Source of the DNA: Duganella dendranthematis
GTDB lineage: Bacteria; Pseudomonadota; Gammaproteobacteria; Burkholderiales; Burkholderiaceae_D
Length of the DNA: 64,000 bases
Reading direction: 5' to 3'
NCBI RefSeq assembly: GCF_012849375.1
Contig: NZ_CP051684.1
Location: 5,270,001 to 5,334,000, forward strand
Of the stretch, positions 46,065-55,680 are shown in pieces (position 1 is the stretch's first letter; every line of letters begins with the position of its first letter). Below the pieces are notes generated by a model, which worked only from the letters and a program-made list of their open reading frames with translations, had not been told where the DNA came from and searched no databases. Both the position numbers and the translations under genes were made by a program.

Positions 46065-46751
46065 ATGACTAAACAGATTCGCTTTAAACAATCGCTGCGC
46101 ACCCTGGCTGGCGCTACCTTGATGACGCTGGCGGTGGGCGCTGCCCACGCTGGCACAGTGACCGAGAGCGGCGACGCCGGTCAACTGCTCGGCTCTGCCC
46201 AGACCTTTTCCACGGGCGTGATTTCCACCATCAGCGGTTCGCTGCTGACCACCTCGGCCACCGATTACGCCGATCTGTTCCGCGTCTACCTGTACGCCGG
46301 CACCACCTTCAGCGCCACCACCACGGCGTCGGCCTTTAACACCAACAACTTCGACACCGCGCTGTTCCTGTTCGACAGCGCTGGCCACGGTGTAGTTGCC
46401 AATGACGACGATCCGAACGTGGGCCCGACCTCTACCATTACCATCACCAAAAACGTCATCTCCACCGGCTATTACTACCTGGGTATCGCCGGCGCCGGCT
46501 ATACCCCGGTCAGTTCCACCGGCCCGATCTTTGGCAGCCTGATCGGCAAGGACCAGGTCCTGCCGATCAACGGCGGCACCCTGACCGGCTGGCAGAGCGA
46601 GAGCCAGGAGGGCGATGCCTATGAGATCAAGCTGCAAGGCGCTTACGCCAATGCCGCGCCGGTGCCGGAACCGGCCACCATCAGCATGCTGATGGCCGGC
46701 CTGGGCCTGGTGGGCGTGGCGGCACGTCGTCGCCGCCGTTCGCAAGTCTGA
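46065..46751 (+). CDS. PEP-CTERM sorting domain protein
   Basis: A 228-residue protein with a signal peptide (about 10-30) and a C-terminal sorting signal: VPEPATISMLMAGLGLVG followed by an Arg cluster (RRRRR within the last ten residues). PEP-CTERM proteins are processed by an exosortase and go to the cell surface or extracellular matrix. The central part (NNFDTALFLFDSAGHGVVAND) resembles pre-peptidase-like beta domains with Asp-rich turns that may bind calcium. No exosortase gene is in the window. ATG 46065 has AGGA 8 bases upstream. The protease gene follows. Confidence 0.88.
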   Translation: MTKQIRFKQSLRTLAGATLMTLAVGAAHAGTVTESGDAGQLLGSAQTFSTGVISTISGSLLTTSATDYADLFRVYLYAGTTFSATTTASAFNTNNFDTALFLFDSAGHGVVANDDDPNVGPTSTITITKNVISTGYYYLGIAGAGYTPVSSTGPIFGSLIGKDQVLPINGGTLTGWQSESQEGDAYEIKLQGAYANAAPVPEPATISMLMAGLGLVGVAARRRRRSQV

Positions 46752-46785
46752 ATTCGTTCAACATACGATTGTGAAGATGAGATCC

Positions 46786-48681
46786 ATGAAAACCGCACAC
46801 ATCACTCCATTACTGGCGCTGCTGCTGGCTGGCGCTACCGGCCTGGTCCAGGCCCAACACGCTAAACTCGACGCCGGCCTGTCCGACCTGCTGGACAAGC
46901 AGAAAACCCCGGCCGCCGCCCGTCAGACCGTCACCAACGGCCTGCAAGCCAACTACGACGGCCTGACCGACCGTAGCGGCCGCGTGCTGGTCGATATCTA
47001 CCTGGATGGCCAGAATTCGCTCGACAGCGTAGTTGCCAGCCTGAAAGCGGCCGGCGCCAACGTCACCGGCGTGAATAAGGCATTCCGCCATGGCGCCGTG
47101 TCGGCCTATGTGCCGACCAATCAGATCGAAGGCCTGGCCGCCATCAGCGGCCTGCGCGTGATGAAACTGTCGCTGCGCCCGCAACGCAATATCGGCGTGA
47201 CCACCTCGCAGGGCGCCAAGGTGCTGCATTCGGACGTAGCCAACGCCGCCGGCATCACCGGCGCCGGCATTACTGTTGGCGTGCTGTCGGACTCGTATGA
47301 TGGTTCGCCGGCCAGCTTCACCAGCATCCGTGCCGCCACCGACATCGCCAGCGGCGACCTGCGCACGCCGAAATTCGTGATCGACCTGGTCGACGCCGGC
47401 AATACCGACGAAGGCCGCGCCATGATGCAGATCGTGCAGGACGTGGCCCCGGCCGCCGACCTGTGCTTTGCCACCGCCTTCGACGGCGAGGCCGCGTTTG
47501 CCGACAACATCCGCACGCTGCGCACCCACGCCAGCTGTCGCGCCGACGTCATCGTCGACGACGTGTTCTACTTTGACGAGCCGTTCTTCTCGGATGGCCA
47601 GGTGGCGCAGGCGGTCAACGATGTGGTCACCAGCACCACGCTGCCGGGCAAGCAGGTCAGCTACTTCTCGTCGGCCGGCAACCAGGGCGCGGCCGGTGGT
47701 GGCGGCGCCATCGACGTGCCGAACGCCACTTTCTCGACCGCGCCGGCCAACCTCGGCAACATCAAGCTGGCATCGGCCGCTACCTGCACCAGCTCGCCAT
47801 CGTCCGGCTCGACCAAGGCCAACGTCGGCGGCGGCTGGCTGGACTTCGGCGGCGGCAACTATGTCCAGCGCATCAACTACACGTCGGCCGGCTCGCGCCT
47901 GGTCCTGCAGTGGGATGATCCGTTCTACGCCGGCGCCGTCAGCACCGACCTGAATCTGTACCTCTTTGATGATGCCGGCAACTGCGTATTCACCTTCGCC
48001 AGCAACAACATCGCTACCGACAACGGTATGGAGTACATCAGCCTGTCCGGCGGCGGCAGCCTGAACTCGTTGCGCGTCATGATCGGCCGCACCAGCGCCG
48101 GCGCCCAAAGCGCCACCCGCGTGCGCCTGGTCAACTTCGACGGCTTTGACGGGGGCCCGTTCGCGGTCAACACCAGCCCGACCACCTTCGGTCATAGCGC
48201 CGCCGCCAACGCCAACAGCGTGGCGGCCTACCGCTACACCTATCCGGCGACGCAGGTATCGCCATACAAGCCAGTGCTGGAACCGTTCAGCAGCCCAGGC
48301 CCGGTGGTGATCGCGCTGGACGCTGATGGCAACCGCCTGGCCGTGGCGGAAACCCGCAAAAAGCCCGATCTGGCCGCACCGGACGGCGGCGACACCACCT
48401 TCTTCTATCCTGGCCAGGATTTCGAAGGCAATGGCCGACCTAACTTCTTCGGCACCAGCGCTGCTGCACCGCACGCTGCCGGTGTTGCGGCGCTGCTGCT
48501 GCAAAAGGCCGGTGGTCCTGGCAAGCTGCCGCCAAAACAGCTGAAGAGCCTGTTGCAGACCTCTGCGCCAGCCCGCGTGCCGCCTTATTCGGTCGCCGGC
48601 ACGGCGGCGTCCAAGCTATGGAGCGTGTATGACGGCTTTGGCCTGATCGACGCCACGGCCACGCTGAGCAAGCTGCCTTAA
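46786..48681 (+). CDS. Subtilase-like secreted serine protease lacking the usual His motif
   Basis: About 631 residues: a signal peptide (about 1-24), an N-terminal prodomain-like region (to about 130), and a catalytic domain split by a beta-rich insert (about 300-450). Recognisable sites are GVLSDSYDG (D169), the oxyanion Asn in YFSSAGNQG, and the Ser motif [13 protein letters not shown] (S558). The His motif HGTHVAG is replaced by [19 protein letters not shown], placing Glu209 where His is expected, as in Ser-Glu-Asp sedolisins. The ATG at 46786 begins the signal peptide; ATG 46777 and GTG 46771 are alternatives. It follows the PEP-CTERM gene by 34 bases and may be cotranscribed. Confidence 0.82.
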   Translation: MKTAHITPLLALLLAGATGLVQAQHAKLDAGLSDLLDKQKTPAAARQTVTNGLQANYDGLTDRSGRVLVDIYLDGQNSLDSVVASLKAAGANVTGVNKAFRHGAVSAYVPTNQIEGLAAISGLRVMKLSLRPQRNIGVTTSQGAKVLHSDVANAAGITGAGITVGVLSDSYDGSPASFTSIRAATDIASGDLRTPKFVIDLVDAGNTDEGRAMMQIVQDVAPAADLCFATAFDGEAAFADNIRTLRTHASCRADVIVDDVFYFDEPFFSDGQVAQAVNDVVTSTTLPGKQVSYFSSAGNQGAAGGGGAIDVPNATFSTAPANLGNIKLASAATCTSSPSSGSTKANVGGGWLDFGGGNYVQRINYTSAGSRLVLQWDDPFYAGAVSTDLNLYLFDDAGNCVFTFASNNIATDNGMEYISLSGGGSLNSLRVMIGRTSAGAQSATRVRLVNFDGFDGGPFAVNTSPTTFGHSAAANANSVAAYRYTYPATQVSPYKPVLEPFSSPGPVVIALDADGNRLAVAETRKKPDLAAPDGGDTTFFYPGQDFEGNGRPNFFGTSAAAPHAAGVAALLLQKAGGPGKLPPKQLKSLLQTSAPARVPPYSVAGTAASKLWSVYDGFGLIDATATLSKLP

Positions 48682-48698
48682 TCGTCGTTAGCCCAGAG

Positions 48699-48730
48699 AA
48701 TCCGGCGCCCCTAGGCGCCGGATTTTTTTT
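48699..48730 (+). terminator. Rho-independent terminator after the protease gene
   Basis: AATCCGGCGCC (48699-48709) pairs perfectly with GGCGCCGGATT (48714-48724) around a 4-base loop, followed by a run of eight T. Confidence 0.93.
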
Positions 48731-48761
48731 ATACTGTCGGTTCGACGAAATGGGAGACCGT

Positions 48762-49598
48762 ATGAAGACGCTGAAGATGGCCGGACGGGAGGTGCCGGCG
48801 CTGGGGCAGGGCACATGGAATATGGGCGAGCAGGCCGCACGCCGGCAGGACGAAGTACGCGCGCTGCAACTGGGCCTCGACCTGGGCATGACCCTGATCG
48901 ACACCGCCGAAATGTACGGCGAGGGCGGCGCCGAGGAAGTGGTGGGCGAAGCCATCGCCGGCCGCCGCGACCAGGCCTTCATCGTCAGCAAAGTTTATCC
49001 GCACAACGCCAGCTTCGAGGGCGTGCAGGAAGCCTGCGAACGCAGCTTGCGCCGCCTGAAGGTCGACGCCATCGACCTGTACCTGCTGCACTGGCAGGGC
49101 CACCACCCGCTGGCCGAAACCTTCGACGGCTTCGAGGCGCTCAGGCAGGCCGGTAAAATCAAGGCCTACGGCGTCAGCAACTTCGACCTGGAGAACCTGG
49201 AGGAATCGCTAGCCTACGGCGCTCCCGCCACCAACCAGGTGCTGTACAACCTGATGAAGCGCGGCATCGAGTTCGACCTGCTGCCGTGGGCACGCGAACG
49301 CCAGCTGCCCATCATGGCCTACTCGCCGCTGGAAACACATGGCCGCGAACAGGCCGCGTTGCTGGCCAACCCCGGCCTCAAGGCGGTGGCCGACGCCCAT
49401 GGCGTCACGCCGGCGCAGATCGCGCTGGCCTGGGTGCTGCATCAGGATGGCGTGATCGCTATCCCCAAGGCCGTCGATCCTGTACACTTGCGCGCCAACC
49501 GCGCCGCGGCCGAGATCGAGCTTTCCGCCGGCGATCTGGCCGCATTGGACCAGGCATTTCCGCCGCCGCGCCGTCGCCGCGCGCTGGATATGCGTTAA
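48762..49598 (+). CDS. Aldo/keto reductase
   Basis: A 278-residue NADPH-dependent oxidoreductase with the catalytic tetrad Asp47, Tyr52, Lys77 and His110 in DTAEMYG, SKVYP and LLHWQG. The phosphate-binding end [14 protein letters not shown] is also present. It reduces carbonyls; substrate is not evident. ATG 48762 is chosen because GGGAG lies 5 bases upstream; the in-frame ATG at 48750 overlaps that site. It is followed 13 bases later by the DUF4272 gene. Confidence 0.92.
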   Translation: MKTLKMAGREVPALGQGTWNMGEQAARRQDEVRALQLGLDLGMTLIDTAEMYGEGGAEEVVGEAIAGRRDQAFIVSKVYPHNASFEGVQEACERSLRRLKVDAIDLYLLHWQGHHPLAETFDGFEALRQAGKIKAYGVSNFDLENLEESLAYGAPATNQVLYNLMKRGIEFDLLPWARERQLPIMAYSPLETHGREQAALLANPGLKAVADAHGVTPAQIALAWVLHQDGVIAIPKAVDPVHLRANRAAAEIELSAGDLAALDQAFPPPRRRRALDMR

Positions 49599-49611
49599 AA
49601 GATAACTAATT

Positions 49612-50703
49612 ATGCTCAATCGACTGAAGCAGCTGTTCTCTCCGAAGGACATCAGCAACCACATCCTGCTCAATGCCTACTGCACCGTCGGCGACCTGCC
49701 CAAGCCGGCGTTCCCGCATGTGCTGAACGGCCGCCGTGACATCAGCGACGCCGAACTGGCGCCGCACCTGAACGGTTTTATGCACTATCTGGCCGAACAA
49801 AACGGCGGCGGAATGACGCGCACCCGCTATCACGTGATCCGCCACCTGCAACGCGTGCAGCATCATCTGAGCTTTGCCGTCGATCCGGCCGATATGGCGG
49901 CGTTCCACGCGTGGGCGGAAAGCGCCAACGCGCTGTTGTTCATGCAGGACGGCACGGTGCGCGATCCGCAAGGTCGCATGCTGCTGGCCGCTTCTGGCGA
50001 GGATGCCGAAGCCGGTGTCGGCGCGGTGACGCCCGCCGTGATGCCCTATCCGCCGCAAGCCTGGCAGCGCAAGGCGCGCTCCGACGCGCAACTGGCCGCG
50101 CTGAAAATCGACGTGCCGGCCGACCTGCCGCCGCTGGTGTCCGAGCCGGAGCTGCGCCTGCGCGCGCCGGAAGACATCCTGCGCCGCATGCTGGCCCTGT
50201 TCGTGGTCGCCATCCGCGCCGAATCGCTGACCAGCAAGACGCCGATCACGGTGGCCGATTTGCAGCAACGCTTCCCGCCGGCCTTCGCCGCGCTGACCGA
50301 CGCCGAACGCGCCTTCCTGGCGCAAGACACGCCCAGCGAACAGGAAATCACCCAATTCCTGTGGCGTTACGAAGCGATCCTGGTGCTGCAATGGGCACTC
50401 GGTTTGCAAGAGGCGCTGCCGTTCGCCGATGCCATTTGCGATGTGGCGTCGATATCCAGCACCGTCATCGACCGTGGCACGGAAGGCTTGCGCAAGCAGC
50501 CGGTGGCGCGCGCGCCGGGCGAGATCCTCGATGCGCTCGACCTGCATTACCGCCTGCACTGGGCCAGCCGCCAGGCCATTCTGAAGAAAACGCCGGCGCC
50601 GGCCGGCATCAACGATGGCGTGTTGCAGGAGCGTCACCACGCCCTGAACTGGCTGGTGCGTTTTGAAGACCGCGAGTGGGACGACGTCGATACCCCGACC
50701 TGA
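49612..50703 (+). CDS. DUF4272 domain protein
   Basis: A 363-residue protein of unknown function. The C-terminal half matches DUF4272: PEDILRRMLALFVVAIRAES, EITQFLWRYEAILVLQWALG and the very conserved ending LQERHHALNWLVRFEDREWD. The N-terminal 110 residues are not recognisable. There is no signal peptide or membrane segment. It lies close after the aldo/keto reductase gene and may share its transcript. Confidence 0.82.
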   Translation: MLNRLKQLFSPKDISNHILLNAYCTVGDLPKPAFPHVLNGRRDISDAELAPHLNGFMHYLAEQNGGGMTRTRYHVIRHLQRVQHHLSFAVDPADMAAFHAWAESANALLFMQDGTVRDPQGRMLLAASGEDAEAGVGAVTPAVMPYPPQAWQRKARSDAQLAALKIDVPADLPPLVSEPELRLRAPEDILRRMLALFVVAIRAESLTSKTPITVADLQQRFPPAFAALTDAERAFLAQDTPSEQEITQFLWRYEAILVLQWALGLQEALPFADAICDVASISSTVIDRGTEGLRKQPVARAPGEILDALDLHYRLHWASRQAILKKTPAPAGINDGVLQERHHALNWLVRFEDREWDDVDTPT

Positions 50704-50784
50704 GCAACGTTCGCTAGCGTACAGAACAGTTTGTCGGTCCAGGTGTAAGCTGATTCCTATCGAAGCAATGACTAGGAGTTCAAA

Positions 50785-51201
50785 ATGAACCACAAACTGA
50801 TTACCGCTGCCGTGCTGGCAGCCTTTATTGGCGTCACTGGCGCGGCTTCGGCGCAAGACCGCCACCGTGACGACGACCGTCGTGGCGGCCCGGATTTCAG
50901 CCGATCCGACGAGCGCCGTAACGATCGCGCCGATTACCAACAGAATGATCGTCATGACGACCGCCGTGCCGATAATCACGACAACCGCCGTGACGACCGC
51001 GGCGCCGGTCCGCGTCATGATCTGCGCAAGGGCGGCCGTCTGCCACCTGAATATCGCAACCGCCAGTACGTGGTCGATGACTGGCGCGGTCACCGTCTGA
51101 GCGCGCCACCGCGTGGCTATCATTGGGTTCAGACCGGCGGCGATTATGTGCTGGTGGCGATCACCACCGGCATCATCGCTAGTCTGCTGCTGTCGAACTA
51201 A
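50785..51201 (+). CDS. RcnB-family periplasmic protein
   Basis: A 138-residue protein with a signal peptide (about 1-23). A long stretch rich in His, Asp and Arg follows (about 24-80; RHRDDDRR, NDRHDDRRADNHDN). The C-terminus carries the RcnB-type block LPPEYRNRQYVVDDWRGHRL followed by PPRGYHWVQTGGDYVLVAI. RcnB proteins influence nickel and cobalt levels in E. coli; the low-complexity His/Asp region could bind metal. A strong terminator follows its stop by 11 bases. Confidence 0.82.
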   Translation: MNHKLITAAVLAAFIGVTGAASAQDRHRDDDRRGGPDFSRSDERRNDRADYQQNDRHDDRRADNHDNRRDDRGAGPRHDLRKGGRLPPEYRNRQYVVDDWRGHRLSAPPRGYHWVQTGGDYVLVAITTGIIASLLLSN

Positions 51202-51212
51202 CCGGCTCTGCT

Positions 51213-51250
51213 AATATGCTGGACAGTCCAACTGTCCAGCATATTTTTTA
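51213..51250 (+). terminator. Rho-independent terminator after the RcnB-like gene
   Basis: A perfect 15-bp stem, AATATGCTGGACAGT (51213-51227) with its complement (51231-51245), has a CCA loop and a T run that ends one base before the next ATG. It is the strongest terminator in the window and touches the start codon of the following gene. Confidence 0.93.
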
Positions 51251-53334
51251 TGAGCCTGCCCAAGCTACACCGCTTTCCCTGGCGATGCATGTCCGCCGTC
51301 TTGGCTGCCTTGGCGGTGGTTAGTGCCGCCCAGGGCGCCGTCGAGCGCATCGAGGTGCTGGAACGCACGCCGTTCGCGCCGGGCGTCGCCTTCGGCGACT
51401 ATGGCGGCTATGAAAAGATACGCGGCATCGCGTACTACGCGCTTGATCCCAGGGCGGCGGCCAACGCATCCATCGTTGATTTGAAGCGCGCGCCGCGCGA
51501 CAAGCAAGGCCGCGTGCTGTTCTCCAGCGAGTTCGTGCTGCTGCGGCCTGCGGGCGCGCAGCCCACCACCTTGCTTTATGATGTGAACAATCGCGGTAAC
51601 ATCGCCATCCTCGGGCAAGTAAACGGCCGCAGTCCTGCGCAAAACGATCCAGCCACCGCAGCTGACGCCGGCGACGGCTTCCTGATGCGGCACGGCTTTT
51701 CGCTGCTGTTCTCCGCGTGGACGTGGGACGTGGCGCCATCCTCGCCAGCCGCCGCCGGCACTCCTGCGCCGCGGCCGCTGGTGTTTGCGCCGCCCGTCGC
51801 GAAAGGCGTCAAGGGCAGGGTGCAGAACGAATTTACTGTCAACGCACCAACCGATGCTGTCACCTACGCTGGCATGCGCGGTCTGACCTACGAACCAGCA
51901 ACGCCCAACGATCCACATGCACAGCTGACCGCGCGCGCGCGTCCGGGTGACAAGCGCCGTCTCATCGCCCGCAGCGCCTGGCGTTTTATGGCGCCTGAAC
52001 TGAAGGGCGGTCCTGGCCGCATGCAGCTCGATGGCGGCTTTCAGCCCGACACCATCTATGAACTAACCTATGTGGCGAAAGACCCGTACGTCACCGGCGC
52101 CGGTCTGGCCGGCATCCGCGATTTGCTGTCGTGGTTCCGCGATCACCCGTTTGAAAACGCCGCCGTACCGCGCAACGTCCTGATGTTTGGCATCAGCCAG
52201 TCCGGCCGCGTCATCGGCCGCATGCTGCATGATGGCCTGAACGTCGATGAGGGCGGCAAGCTGGTATTCAGCGGCGCGTATCTGCAAGTGCCCGGTGCAG
52301 GCGGTTCGGCGGGTTTCAACAGCCGCTTCGCACAACCGACGCGTCATCCGTCGATGATGGAGGAGCACGACTATCCCGCCGACGCGTTCCCGTTCACCAG
52401 TGCGCCGTTGCGTGACCCAGTCACCGGCGTCACAGCATCGACGCTCGACAAGGCGCGCGACAAACAGGGCAGGCTGCCCAAGCTTATCTACGCCAACACC
52501 TCGACCGAATTCTGGAACCGTGGCGCCTCGCTGATCGCCACCACGCCGGATGGCGAGCGCGATGTGGCGCCGGCCGACAATGTGCGGATCTATGGCTTCA
52601 TGGGCGCGCAGCATTACGTCGGCCGCTCCACCAAACGTGCGCCGTTCACCGCCTGCGTCTCGACCAGTGACCACTACTTGCCGATGCGCGCGCTGATCGT
52701 CGCACTCGACGAGTGGACCGTCACCGGCAAACAGCCGCCCGCCAGCGCCTACCCGCAGCTGGCCGATGGCACGCTGACCACCGTTGCAGATTACCGCGCC
52801 ATTTTCCCCAAGGGCTTCGGCCTGACGCCGCCGGAGCAGAACCTGCGCGAACCGCGCCTGGGCTTCGGCCGTCGCTTCTCCACGCAAGGCATCGCCGACA
52901 CCGTCCCGCCCAGGCACGGCGACGACTACGAAACCCGTGTGCCAGCGCCGGACGCCGACGGCAACGACAGAGGCGGCGTACGGCTGGTCGAGCTGCAGGC
53001 GCCGCTGGGCACCCACACCGGCTGGAACCTGCGCGCTGTGGATACCGGCTTCGCCTGGGCCACCTCGCGCTTCGACGGCAGCTTTGTGCCGTTCGCCCGC
53101 ACCGAGGCGGAGCGTATGGCGGCCGGCGATCCACGGCCTAGCCTGGAGGCGCGCTACCCAACGCGTGACGATTATGCGGCCGCCGTCCGCGCCGCCGCTG
53201 AACGTCAGGTCGGCGCCGGCCTGCTGCTGGCCGAAGATGTCGCGCGCACCATGCAGGAAAACCTTGGCCTGTACGACCGTATCCTGGCCCGCGACAGCGC
53301 CGATCAAAGCTGCAACTACCTCTACGCCAAATGA
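51250..53334 (+). CDS. Large exported alpha/beta hydrolase domain protein
   Basis: A 694-residue protein with a signal peptide (hydrophobic about 14-28). It belongs to the uncharacterised 'alpha/beta hydrolase domain' family: YDVNNRGN, FSAWTWDV, YELTYVAKDPYVTGAGLAGI, the probable nucleophile elbow FGISQSGRVIGRM, and the late His in GAQHYVGR. Function is unknown. ATG 51250 directly abuts a terminator and has no ribosome site; ATG 51289 (codon 14) would still keep the signal peptide but also lacks one. Its stop overlaps the deaminase start (ATGA). Confidence 0.8.
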   Translation: MSLPKLHRFPWRCMSAVLAALAVVSAAQGAVERIEVLERTPFAPGVAFGDYGGYEKIRGIAYYALDPRAAANASIVDLKRAPRDKQGRVLFSSEFVLLRPAGAQPTTLLYDVNNRGNIAILGQVNGRSPAQNDPATAADAGDGFLMRHGFSLLFSAWTWDVAPSSPAAAGTPAPRPLVFAPPVAKGVKGRVQNEFTVNAPTDAVTYAGMRGLTYEPATPNDPHAQLTARARPGDKRRLIARSAWRFMAPELKGGPGRMQLDGGFQPDTIYELTYVAKDPYVTGAGLAGIRDLLSWFRDHPFENAAVPRNVLMFGISQSGRVIGRMLHDGLNVDEGGKLVFSGAYLQVPGAGGSAGFNSRFAQPTRHPSMMEEHDYPADAFPFTSAPLRDPVTGVTASTLDKARDKQGRLPKLIYANTSTEFWNRGASLIATTPDGERDVAPADNVRIYGFMGAQHYVGRSTKRAPFTACVSTSDHYLPMRALIVALDEWTVTGKQPPASAYPQLADGTLTTVADYRAIFPKGFGLTPPEQNLREPRLGFGRRFSTQGIADTVPPRHGDDYETRVPAPDADGNDRGGVRLVELQAPLGTHTGWNLRAVDTGFAWATSRFDGSFVPFARTEAERMAAGDPRPSLEARYPTRDDYAAAVRAAAERQVGAGLLLAEDVARTMQENLGLYDRILARDSADQSCNYLYAK

Positions 53335-54680
53335 GCAAGACACTCCTGATTAAAAACGCCCGGGTGCTGGTTACCATGGACCACGCGCGGCGCGAGATCG
53401 CCGACGGCGCGGTCTACATCCGCGACAACGTCATCGAACAGGTGGGCGCGAGCGGCGACCTGCCGCAAACAGCCGATGAAGTCATCGACGCCAGCGGACA
53501 TGTGGTCATGCCCGGCCTGGTCAACACCCACCACCATATGTACCAGAGCCTGACGCGCGCCATCCCGGCCGCCCAGAATGGTGAGCTGTTCAACTGGCTG
53601 ACCAACCTCTATCCGCTGTGGGCGGGCCTGACGGCGGAAATGATCCACGTCTCGACGCTGACGGCGATGGCGGAACTGATCCTGTCCGGCTGCACCACCA
53701 GCAGCGACCACCTCTACATTTATCCCAACGACTGCAAGCTCGATGACAGCATCGAGGCCGCGCACAAGATCGGCATGCGCTTCCACGCCGCACGCGGCGC
53801 CATGAGCGTCGGCCAGTCGAAAGGCGGCCTGCCGCCGGACCGCGTGGTGGAAGAGGAGGACGCCATCCTCAAAGACACGCAGCGCCTGATCGAGACGTAC
53901 CACGATAGCAGCCGCCACGCGATGCAGCGCGTGGTCGTCGCGCCATGCTCGCCGTTTTCGGTATCGCAGGAGCTGATGAAGGAATCGGCCCGCATGGCGC
54001 GCAGCTTCGGCGTGTCGTTGCACACGCACCTGGCGGAGAACGTCAACGATATCGCCTACAGCCGTGAAAAATTCAATATGACGCCAGCCGAATATGCTGA
54101 AGACTGCGGCTGGGTAGGGCCTGACGTCTGGCACGCCCACTGCGTGCGGCTGGACGACGACGGCATCCACTTGTTTGCCCGCACCGGCACCGGCGTGGCG
54201 CACTGCCCATGCTCGAACATGCGTCTGGCCTCCGGCATCGCACCGATCCGCAAGATGCTGGACCGTGGGGTGCCGGTGGGCCTGGGTGTTGACGGCAGCG
54301 CCTCCAACGACGCCGGCCACATGATGGGCGAAGTGCGCCAGGCGATGCTGCTGCAGCGGGTGGGATTCGGTCCGGACGCGATGACCGCGCGTCAGGCGCT
54401 GGAAGTGGCGACGCTGGGCGGCGCCAAGGTGCTAAACCGCGACGACATTGGCGCCATCAGGCCGGGCATGTCGGCGGACATCGTCATGTTCCGGCTGGAC
54501 GGCATCGGCATGGCCGGCGCGCTGCACGATCCGGTGGCGGCGCTGGTGTTCTGCACGCCGCCCAATGTCGCCTGCAGCATCATCAACGGCAAGGTCGTAG
54601 TGCGCGATGGGAAGCTGTGCACGATCGACCTGCCGGTGATCATTGAGCGCCACAACGCGCTGGCGCTGCAGTTAGTTTAG
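53331..54680 (+). CDS. 8-oxoguanine deaminase-like amidohydrolase
   Basis: A 449-residue amidohydrolase of the AtzB/TrzN/8-oxoguanine deaminase group. Metal ligands are visible in NTHHHMYQS (about 65-73), LHTHLAENVND, WHAHCVRL and the final Asp in GLGVDGSASND. The block HHMYQSLTRA and the WLTNLYPLW segment fit 8-oxoguanine deaminases, which convert 8-oxoguanine to urate, but related hydroxy-triazine hydrolases share them. There is no signal peptide. It overlaps the exported hydrolase gene by 4 bases and converges on the DUF2288 gene with a 9-base overlap. Confidence 0.82.
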   Translation: MSKTLLIKNARVLVTMDHARREIADGAVYIRDNVIEQVGASGDLPQTADEVIDASGHVVMPGLVNTHHHMYQSLTRAIPAAQNGELFNWLTNLYPLWAGLTAEMIHVSTLTAMAELILSGCTTSSDHLYIYPNDCKLDDSIEAAHKIGMRFHAARGAMSVGQSKGGLPPDRVVEEEDAILKDTQRLIETYHDSSRHAMQRVVVAPCSPFSVSQELMKESARMARSFGVSLHTHLAENVNDIAYSREKFNMTPAEYAEDCGWVGPDVWHAHCVRLDDDGIHLFARTGTGVAHCPCSNMRLASGIAPIRKMLDRGVPVGLGVDGSASNDAGHMMGEVRQAMLLQRVGFGPDAMTARQALEVATLGGAKVLNRDDIGAIRPGMSADIVMFRLDGIGMAGALHDPVAALVFCTPPNVACSIINGKVVVRDGKLCTIDLPVIIERHNALALQLV

Positions 54681-54989
54681 CGCCTTCTGTTCCTGCACCA
54701 GGATGAAGGGGCTGACCACGCTGGCCCACAGCTGCGCGTCGGCTTCCAGCCATGCGGCAGCCTGCTGGTCGTTGACCTTGGCCAGTAGGCCGGAGTGCAT
54801 CCACTGGCTGATGTTGGCCTTGTCGTCGTGCGAGATGCGCACGGCGACATCGACCAGGTCCAGCGAATTGGCCACCCACACCACGTTCCCCTGGGCGAAA
54901 TGCTTCAGCAGCTCGCTCCACGGCAGGCGTGCTGTTTCGCGGTTAACTTTGGCGCGGAGTTCGGTGTCTTTGTCTGGATTGGTTTGCAT
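54672..54989 (-). CDS. DUF2288 protein
   Basis: A 105-residue cytosolic protein. The sequence (LRAKVNRETARLPWSELLKHFA, NVVWVANSLDLVDVAV) matches DUF2288, small proteins of unknown function. It starts two bases after the RES gene stop, so it is probably the third gene of the toxin-antitoxin operon. No clear ribosome site precedes the ATG, which suggests coupling to translation of the RES gene. Confidence 0.8.
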   Translation of the reverse strand: MQTNPDKDTELRAKVNRETARLPWSELLKHFAQGNVVWVANSLDLVDVAVRISHDDKANISQWMHSGLLAKVNDQQAAAWLEADAQLWASVVSPFILVQEQKALN

Positions 54990-54990
54990 A

Positions 54991-55680
54991 TTAAATAATT
55001 TCTATCTTCGGTACTGGGCTACCTTGCCATGTTAACCGATAGACCGCGCCTTTGCGAACATTGCCCACCAGGGCAGGGCGGAAGCAGGCCAGGTTGACGC
55101 CGCCGTTGCGCCGCACGCTTGGGTAGAGGATGCCGAGCGAACCGCCATCCAGCAGCCGTTCGGCCAGCGTTTGTGAGGCGACGTAGCTGTCCGCAGCCAG
55201 GCAGTCGTCGTAGCGTGGCTGGTTGCGCAGGTCGTGGAAGGTGGCGGTGAAATCGGCCAGCATGCATTGATACTGCACGCTGTCGTCGAAGCGGTTGATT
55301 TCCGCATACTCCACCGCTTTATGGAAGCTGACTTCCGCCAGCGCCGTCTTGGCGTCAAACGCGCAATACCAGGCGCCGCGCCGGCCGTCGTTGAAGCGGC
55401 TGCCCTGCGGATGCGCATAGGTAAACGCGGCGTTGACGATGCGGAAGTTGGGCACGCCGAACACCAGTTCATCGACATTGATGCCGGCCGCGCCGCCGTT
55501 CTGCGTGCGCAGCCGGGCGTTGGTGGCGTTATCCAGGTCGAACAGGTCGCGCAGGTGGGCGTCGCTGTCGGCCAACGGCGCCAGCACGGAATCCTCCACG
55601 TCCGCAAAGCGGGAGGGCAGCAAACGGCAGGTGTCGAACTGGCGCAGCGCGGTTAAAGGCGGAACAAGGCTGACCGGCAC
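54991..55680 (-). CDS. RES-domain toxin
   Basis: A 229-residue RES-family protein. The conserved Arg-Gly-x-W-Y-x-x-x-x-x-x-x-x-A-x-x-E-x-x-x-H pattern is present as RRGAWYCAFDAKTALAEVSFH (about 100-120), preceded by GSRFNDG. RES toxins break down NAD+ and stop growth until neutralised. The start is GTG 55680, immediately after the antitoxin stop; GGAGG in the last codons of the antitoxin gene is its ribosome site. The GTG and coupling fit a toxin made at lower level than its partner. Confidence 0.9.
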   Translation of the reverse strand: MPVSLVPPLTALRQFDTCRLLPSRFADVEDSVLAPLADSDAHLRDLFDLDNATNARLRTQNGGAAGINVDELVFGVPNFRIVNAAFTYAHPQGSRFNDGRRGAWYCAFDAKTALAEVSFHKAVEYAEINRFDDSVQYQCMLADFTATFHDLRNQPRYDDCLAADSYVASQTLAERLLDGGSLGILYPSVRRNGGVNLACFRPALVGNVRKGAVYRLTWQGSPVPKIEII

